A stretch of 11,083 bases of DNA from Moraxellaceae bacterium (lineage in GTDB: Bacteria > Pseudomonadota > Gammaproteobacteria > Pseudomonadales > Moraxellaceae), in the NCBI GenBank assembly GCA_014378805.1, contig JACMMY010000081.1:1-11083 (forward strand). Reading direction: 5' to 3'. A program made the position numbers and the translations under genes. Every line of letters starts with the position of its first letter. Position 1 is the stretch's first letter. Positions 7,234 to 11,083 of the stretch are shown here, one piece after another. A model generated the notes under the pieces. It did no database searches, was not told the DNA's origin, and worked only from the letters and a program-made list of their open reading frames with translations.

Positions 7234-7244
7234 GACAGGTGTCG
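7234..7244. repeat. GACAGGTGTCG repeat, copy 2
   Basis: Exact second copy of the 11-base dyad-containing word, about 67 bases upstream of the lipoprotein start codon. Its position suits an operator or leader element of that gene. No third copy was noticed in the window. Confidence 0.4.
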
Positions 7245-7310
7245 TGTATGCCGATGCTCATAACAATTGGTCAAAACGACATTAAACAAAAATGATTATA
7301 GGAACTTATC

Positions 7311-8501
7311 ATGAACTTAAATTTACCAAACACATTTAGTTTTTCCTTACTGAGTATGAGCTTGCTTCTTACTGGCTGTGGAGGAAGTGATAACAACAGT
7401 ACAGGCACGATTAAGACAAGTGATGGGACGCAAGTTGAGTTTCTTGTGAATAAAACGGTTCCTGTAAGTGCTTGTGCCGATGGTGGTGTTTCTATCTCGA
7501 CTGGGATAGATACGAATAAAAATGGCATATTGGATTCAACTGAAGTAAGTAATACTCAGTACGTTTGTAATGGTGCTACAGGTGCTACAGGTGCTAATGG
7601 CGTAAGTGGTGCGGCGGGTTCGAATGGTTTAAATGCGTTAGTGACAATGACGACAGAACCATCTGGCGGAAACTGTGCCACGGGCGGCAAGAAAGTGAGC
7701 GTAGGTTTGGATGCCAATAAGAACGCTATTCTTGATTCAACTGAAGTGACTTCTGCTAACTATATTTGCAACGGTACACAAGGTGCGACGGGTGAAACAG
7801 GTTCTACTGGAGCTAGTGGCACGAATGGGACTAATGGTTCTGCTGGAACTAACGGAACAAATGGAACCAACGGATTGAATACGCTTGTCGCGATCGTGTC
7901 TGAGCCTGTCGGTTTGAATTGTACCAACGGTGGCATGATAGTGAGTTACGGGCTTGATCTAAACACCAACAATATCCTTGATGCTAATGAAATTAATACC
8001 ACGGCGTATGTGTGTAATGGCGTCAACGGAACTAACGGTATGAATGGCACCACTTGGAGGAACAATAATGGCGTTCCAGCAAACAATCTTGGTGTAGATG
8101 GTGATTATTACCTGAATAATTTGACTGGGGATATTTATGTTCGGTCGACTGGTATTTACACGATTATTAGCAATATTAAAGGGGCAACAGGAGCAACAGG
8201 TCCTAGTGGAACCCAAACTCTGTTTGGAACCAATACCAATCTAGGGACTACAGCAACGCAGCCTCCAGATTGTATAATCGGTCAAATATTGTTGTCGGCC
8301 GCACCCCAATACGCATATGGCGTACCTGCGAATGGCCAACTACTTCCAATTAGTCAGAATAACGCTCTATTTTCGTTGATGGGGACGACCTATGGTGGCG
8401 ATGGCATAACAACCTTCGCTCTTCCTGATCTAAGACCCGTTGCACCGAATGGCTTAACTTACTCCATCTGTACAACCGGGATTTTTCCAAGTCATCCCTA
8501 A
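7311..8501 (+). CDS. Collagen-like surface lipoprotein with phage-collar C-terminus
   Basis: A 396-residue modular lipoprotein. A signal peptide with lipobox LLTGC ends at C23, so the mature protein is lipid-anchored. Residue G24 is not the Asp of inner-membrane retention, so the outer membrane is likely. Three repeats follow, each 31 residues from Cys to Cys (C55-C86, C122-C153, C204-C235), with pattern CxxGGxxxSxGxDxNxNxILD, then a four-to-six-residue link and YVCNG. They recall the DUF7151-type repeat, and the D-N-N-D spacing suggests metal binding. Gly-X-Y runs lie between and after them (88-106, 155-188, 237-246, 291-300). Residues 320-396 match the tail-collar fold (GQLLPISQNNALFSLMGTTY, then TTFALPDL). 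The whole suggests a trimeric surface fibre or adhesin. Start supported by AGGA seven bases upstream. It is transcribed away from the lipid operon. No phage genes lie nearby, so a prophage tail fibre is unlikely. Confidence 0.85.
   Translation: MNLNLPNTFSFSLLSMSLLLTGCGGSDNNSTGTIKTSDGTQVEFLVNKTVPVSACADGGVSISTGIDTNKNGILDSTEVSNTQYVCNGATGATGANGVSGAAGSNGLNALVTMTTEPSGGNCATGGKKVSVGLDANKNAILDSTEVTSANYICNGTQGATGETGSTGASGTNGTNGSAGTNGTNGTNGLNTLVAIVSEPVGLNCTNGGMIVSYGLDLNTNNILDANEINTTAYVCNGVNGTNGMNGTTWRNNNGVPANNLGVDGDYYLNNLTGDIYVRSTGIYTIISNIKGATGATGPSGTQTLFGTNTNLGTTATQPPDCIIGQILLSAAPQYAYGVPANGQLLPISQNNALFSLMGTTYGGDGITTFALPDLRPVAPNGLTYSICTTGIFPSHP
7818..7874 (+). repeat. Gly-Thr-Asn collagen-like triplet run
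   Basis: Six Gly-X-Y triplets, five of them Gly-Thr-Asn, end at a Gly codon. Protein repetition is strict but the DNA is not: Gly uses GGC, GGG, GGT and GGA, Thr uses ACG, ACT, ACA and ACC, and Asn uses both codons. The triplets are thus kept at the protein level rather than produced by recent slippage. Confidence 0.8.
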
Positions 8502-8563
8502 GTTGGTGGTGGTTGGAAGTGAATCATCATGATGACTAGGAATTATTGAGTCGATTCATAAAA

Positions 8564-8598
8564 AAAAATCGGGTTAACACGTTGTTAGCCCGATTTTT
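8564..8598. terminator. Strong bidirectional intrinsic terminator
   Basis: Arms of 16 bases (8564-8579 and 8583-8598) pair at every position apart from one G-T wobble, around a three-base loop. The core is ATCGGG with TAACA, and the stem has A-runs on the left and TTTTT on the right, so it works on both strands. It lies 63 bases after the lipoprotein stop and 33 bases after the recX stop, and serves both convergent genes. Confidence 0.9.
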
Positions 8599-8630
8599 AG
8601 TAAGGTGATACTAGGAGCCATTTTTGACTA

Positions 8631-9191
8631 TTAATAATCTTCAATCTCATTACCTCCAATTGCCTTGCTACAGGTCTGCATATCAAACCCACGATATTGA
8701 AGAAACCTTAATTGTCGTGCTTTTTCTTTGGGTTCTATTGGCAGTTCAGCGCCAAATTTTTTAACTCTCAATGCGATTGCCATCGCCAGCCAGTTAGTAT
8801 CCTCTAAGTTTTCTTGTGCCAGTTCGGGTGAAACATGACGTTCGCGAAGCGTTTGTTTGACGCGTATAGGCCCACGACCTTTACGTACATTGGCGCGAAC
8901 AATCATATCTGCCATGCGCTGATCGCTTTGGTATTGACTGGTTTGGAACTCTTTGATCAATTCGTCAACTTCTGTCGGATCTGCTTCAAGGTCGAGCAAT
9001 TTTCGCTTAAATTCTTGCTCTGAATGCTCTCGTCGTCCAAGCATGGCAAATGCAAGTCCACGCAATCGCGCGCCAGTCGGTGGGGGTTTTGGCGTTGAAT
9101 TTTGTTCATTCAAAGTCTTAGGCAAATCATCCGTCATTGGATCATTTTGCTGAGGCTTTGCGGAGTAGGATTTACGTTGCTTCCATTGCAT
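8631..9191 (-). CDS. recX: RecX, regulator of RecA
   Basis: A 186-residue cytoplasmic protein that in the known family binds RecA filaments and limits or modulates their strand-exchange activity. The RecX core begins with LRGLAFAMLGRREHSEQEF (43-61), continues through the three-helix repeat with KGRGPIRVKQTLRERHVS (104-121), and ends with LRFLQYRGFDMQTCSKAI (161-178). The first 40 residues form a polar, Pro/Gln-rich extension that looks disordered and is not part of the core. The ATG at 9191 is preceded by AAAGGA with nine-base spacing, which supports the full-length start over the in-frame M19. It lies 85 bp downstream of recA on the same strand, beyond a recA terminator, so low-level expression by read-through is likely. 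An independent promoter is not evident. Confidence 0.92.
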   Translation of the reverse strand: MQWKQRKSYSAKPQQNDPMTDDLPKTLNEQNSTPKPPPTGARLRGLAFAMLGRREHSEQEFKRKLLDLEADPTEVDELIKEFQTSQYQSDQRMADMIVRANVRKGRGPIRVKQTLRERHVSPELAQENLEDTNWLAMAIALRVKKFGAELPIEPKEKARQLRFLQYRGFDMQTCSKAIGGNEIEDY

Positions 9192-9238
9192 CCAAGCAAT
9201 TCCTTTGATTATTTTAGATGAACGCCGATTTTACTGAC

Positions 9239-9262
9239 AAAAAAGCGACCCGAAGGTCGCTT
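9239..9262 (-). terminator. recA intrinsic terminator (attenuates recX)
   Basis: An eight-base perfect stem (AAGCGACC 9243-9250, GGTCGCTT 9255-9262) closes a TTCG tetraloop on the minus strand and is followed by TTTTTT. It lies between the recA stop and the recX start. Read-through past this hairpin would set the recX:recA ratio, an arrangement known for recA-recX in other bacteria. Confidence 0.88.
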
Positions 9263-9276
9263 AGATGTTTAACTGA

Positions 9277-10323
9277 TTAAGCGTCGAGTAATTCTTCTGG
9301 CATCGCTTCAGCTTCTGCCGTTTCTGGTTTAGCCTTGGTTAATAAGCGTTTACGCAGTTCTTTGTCGATTTCTTCAGCTACGGCTGGATTTTCTTCAAAA
9401 TAACGAATCACATTGTTTTTGCCTTGACCGATCTTAGCGCCATTATAGGCATACCAAGCACCCGATTTTTGTACGATTTCTTCTTTCGCCGCCCAATCAA
9501 CAATTTCACCAAGACGATTGGTGCCTTGACCATACATGATTTGGAAGAGTGCTTCGCGGAAAGGTGGCGCAACTTTGTTTTTGACAACTTTGACTTTGGT
9601 TTCTGAACCGACGATTTCATCGCCTTCTTTGATTTGACCAATGCGACGAATGTCTAAACGGACGGATGCGTAGAACTTCAGTGCGTTACCGCCAGTCGTT
9701 GTTTCTGGGCTACCAAACATCACACCAATTTTCATACGAATTTGGTTGATGAAAATAACCATGCAGTTTGAACGCTTGGCATTACCCGTGATCTTACGCA
9801 ATGCTTGGCTCATCAGGCGTGCTTGCAGACCCATATGTGAGTCACCCATTTCGCCTTCGATTTCAGCTTTGGGTGTCAGAGCCGCAACAGAGTCGATGAC
9901 AATAATGTCCACTGCGCCAGAACGTACCAGCATGTCGGCAATTTCAAGGGCTTGTTCGCCATGATCAGGCTGGGAGATGAGCAAGTCATCGATGTTCACA
10001 CCGAGTTTGCGTGCGTATTCAGGGTCAAGCGCATGTTCTGCATCGATAAATGCAGCAGTTCCACCCGCTTTTTGACATTCTGCGATCACTTGAAGAGTCA
10101 GAGTCGTTTTACCCGAGCTTTCTGGGCCATAGATTTCGACGATTCGACCTTTAGGCAAGCCACCAATTCCGAGCGCGATGTCTAGACCCAGTGAACCTGT
10201 AGAGACTGCTTCAACGGCGGCAATGGCATTACCATCACCCAAGCGCATGATGGTGTTTTTACCAAATTGTTTCTCGATCTGACCTAAGGCTGCATTTAGC
10301 GCTTTACTTTTGTTGTCGTCCAT
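9277..10323 (-). CDS. recA: RecA recombinase
   Basis: Full-length RecA of 348 residues: the ATP-dependent DNA strand-exchange protein that drives homologous recombination and serves as co-protease in the DNA-damage response. Visible signatures are Walker A GPESSGKT (66-73), catalytic E96 in DAEHALD, Walker B IIVIDS (140-145), loop 1 region EGEMGDSHMG (156-165) and the loop 2 block INQIRMKIG (192-200) with GSPETTTGGNA. The acidic C-terminal tail (AEAEAMPEELLDA) is the usual autoregulatory segment. The ATG at 10323 is preceded by GAGG with six-base spacing. A consensus TATAAT lies about 60 bases upstream, and no CTG-N10-CAG LexA box is seen in the leader. It is followed by a terminator and then recX. 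The sequence is close to what I recall of Acinetobacter RecA, which is the main clue to the host lineage. Confidence 0.98.
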   Translation of the reverse strand: MDDNKSKALNAALGQIEKQFGKNTIMRLGDGNAIAAVEAVSTGSLGLDIALGIGGLPKGRIVEIYGPESSGKTTLTLQVIAECQKAGGTAAFIDAEHALDPEYARKLGVNIDDLLISQPDHGEQALEIADMLVRSGAVDIIVIDSVAALTPKAEIEGEMGDSHMGLQARLMSQALRKITGNAKRSNCMVIFINQIRMKIGVMFGSPETTTGGNALKFYASVRLDIRRIGQIKEGDEIVGSETKVKVVKNKVAPPFREALFQIMYGQGTNRLGEIVDWAAKEEIVQKSGAWYAYNGAKIGQGKNNVIRYFEENPAVAEEIDKELRKRLLTKAKPETAEAEAMPEELLDA

Positions 10324-10385
10324 TCAAAGCCTCAATCAAACGATTATTAAACGTGGGGGTATTTAAGAAGATTTCAGTGGCACCA

Positions 10386-10391
10386 ATTATA
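10386..10391 (-). promoter_or_regulatory. recA -10 element TATAAT
   Basis: A perfect consensus -10 hexamer on the minus strand, preceded by a second TATAGT. The best-placed -35 sequence is poor; TTGATT occurs but only 11 bases upstream. A start near 10379 would give a leader of about 56 bases. The weak -35 suggests an activator, an alternative spacing, or leader-based control. Confidence 0.5.
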
Positions 10392-10607
10392 CTATAGTCG
10401 GCAATCAATGCGTGTGAGAATCGTGTTTTGTGACACTTTTTTACGATTGATTTAACCCGTTTTTAAGTGCGCAGAAACCGTGATTTTTTTCAGACTTTAA
10501 TGAAATACACTATTTATCATGAAAGCCAAATTTGATCGGAATTTTGACATAGAGCCGATTTAGATTTTTTTTAAGTGTTTTAAAACTAAAATCGAACCTG
10601 TGAATGA

Positions 10608-11083
10608 TTATTGGCTATCTTTTACTTTACTATTTTTGCGGTATTGGCTCGGCGACATCTCGTATTGACGTTTAAAGGCTTGGCTAAATGCCGCTTCGGA
10701 TGAGTAGCCTACGCGTTCGCTGATGCGGGCAATACTTTCATAGTTTTGCGTTAAGTGTTTTGTTGCAGTTCGCAGACGGTGCGATGACAGATAAGAAAGT
10801 GGCGGCTGACCAATGACGTCGGTGAAACGTTCAGCAAAGCTTGAACGTGACATGCATGCAATACTCGCAAGTTCAGCGACTGTCCAAGGATGAGCCGGTT
10901 GATTGTGGATTGCACTGAGAGCCGTCATCAAGCTTGGATCTCGAAGTGCGGTCAACCAGCTTTCAGATTCTTCTGGCAATTGTTCAACATAGTCACGGAC
11001 ACATTCCACAAAAAACATATAAGCCAAGCGATTGAGTAGTGTATCCCGCCCAGGTCGATTACGTTCAGTCTCTAACCCAAGAA
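10608..11083 (-). CDS. AraC-family transcriptional regulator, C-terminal part
   Basis: The 157 visible residues run open to the right edge, so the N-terminus lies outside the window. A TTG at 11025-11027 (before AYMFF) could be mistaken for a start, but the frame continues upstream with coding-like sequence (ETERNRPGRDTLLNRLAYMF). The first part, with PGRDTLLNRL and the FVECVRDYVEQLP helix, matches the end of a cupin-type AraC N-terminal domain. Two helix-turn-helix motifs follow: WTVAELASIACMSRSSFAER, then ISERVGYSSEAAFSQAFKR and the family signature SPSQYRK. It should be a DNA-binding activator or repressor. The ligand and targets are unknown, and nothing links it to recA except position. 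Confidence 0.9.
   Translation of the reverse strand, partial: LGLETERNRPGRDTLLNRLAYMFFVECVRDYVEQLPEESESWLTALRDPSLMTALSAIHNQPAHPWTVAELASIACMSRSSFAERFTDVIGQPPLSYLSSHRLRTATKHLTQNYESIARISERVGYSSEAAFSQAFKRQYEMSPSQYRKNSKVKDSQ

Larger units (their letters stand above)
6702..7310. other. Divergent intergenic region, no convincing gene
   Basis: About 600 bases lie between the desaturase start and the divergent lipoprotein gene, far longer than two promoters require. Both ends are AT-rich and must hold the two promoters, but no clean -35/-10 pair stands out. The middle (about 6930-7080) is pyrimidine-rich on the plus strand with scattered CG-containing words and ends in a T-rich stretch at 7067-7081. 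One frame is open for about 85 codons across 6880-7140 but has no acceptable start codon or ribosome site, so I do not call it coding. Several short repeats are listed separately. Confidence 0.6.

Noticed and set aside
7232..7285. Short plus-strand frame of 17 codons before the lipoprotein gene, possible leader peptide
   Set aside because: No ribosome site precedes its ATG and nothing attenuator-like follows; it overlaps the 11-base repeat, which explains it less speculatively.
7311..8501. Collar and collagen-like protein as evidence of a prophage
   Set aside because: It has a lipobox and signal peptide, and the neighbours are chromosomal housekeeping and lipid genes with no integrase, capsid or tail genes.
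8541..8600. Inverted repeat as a transposon end
   Set aside because: It has the stem, short loop and T/A runs of a bidirectional terminator between convergent genes, with no transposase or target duplication.
10324..10607. LexA-type SOS box upstream of recA
   Set aside because: No CTG-N10-CAG match was found on reading the region on both strands.
10608..11027. AraC regulator as a complete 139-residue protein starting at TTG
   Set aside because: The frame remains open and protein-like to the window edge, including the end of a cupin domain, so the gene is cut by the window.

Overview
The window comes from a gammaproteobacterial chromosome, most likely a member of the Moraxellaceae close to Acinetobacter. 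RecA resembles what I remember of Acinetobacter RecA (for example MDxNKSKAL at the start and a long unchanged stretch around loop 2). The recA leader also lacks a LexA-type operator, which fits that group. This placement comes from memory of the families, not from a database search.

Reading from left to right, positions 1-388 hold the membrane-anchored start of what is probably a two-component sensor kinase (minus strand, running off the left edge). A GC-rich hairpin at 420-447 separates it from a compact six-gene minus-strand operon at 468-6701. In transcription order the operon encodes a fatty-acyl desaturase, an FAD/NAD-binding oxidoreductase of the amine-oxidase-like class, a DUF1365 protein, a cyclopropane-fatty-acid-synthase paralogue (Cfa), a DUF1295 membrane protein of the steroid 5-alpha-reductase superfamily, and a second SAM methyltransferase that resembles plant coclaurine N-methyltransferase. 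The genes are 10-34 bp apart or overlap by 1-4 bp. The set looks like a pathway that desaturates membrane acyl chains, then methylates and redox-modifies the double bond. The Cfa paralogue has lost two of the residues that bind bicarbonate in true cyclopropane synthases, so a product other than a plain cyclopropane is likely.

A 600-bp intergenic region (6702-7310) separates the operon from a divergent gene. It is AT-rich at both ends, pyrimidine-rich in the middle, and holds several small repeats that could be operators. The divergent plus-strand gene (7311-8501) encodes an unusual modular surface lipoprotein: a lipobox, three 31-residue Cys-to-Cys repeats, collagen-like Gly-X-Y stretches between them, and a phage-tail-collar-like C-terminus. 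It ends at a strong bidirectional terminator shared with the convergent recX.

The right end is a recA-recX recombination module on the minus strand. recA and recX are separated by a hairpin terminator, so recX probably depends on read-through. Upstream lies the C-terminal part of an AraC-family regulator that runs off the right edge. I see no tRNA, rRNA, CRISPR array, transposase or integrase in the window.
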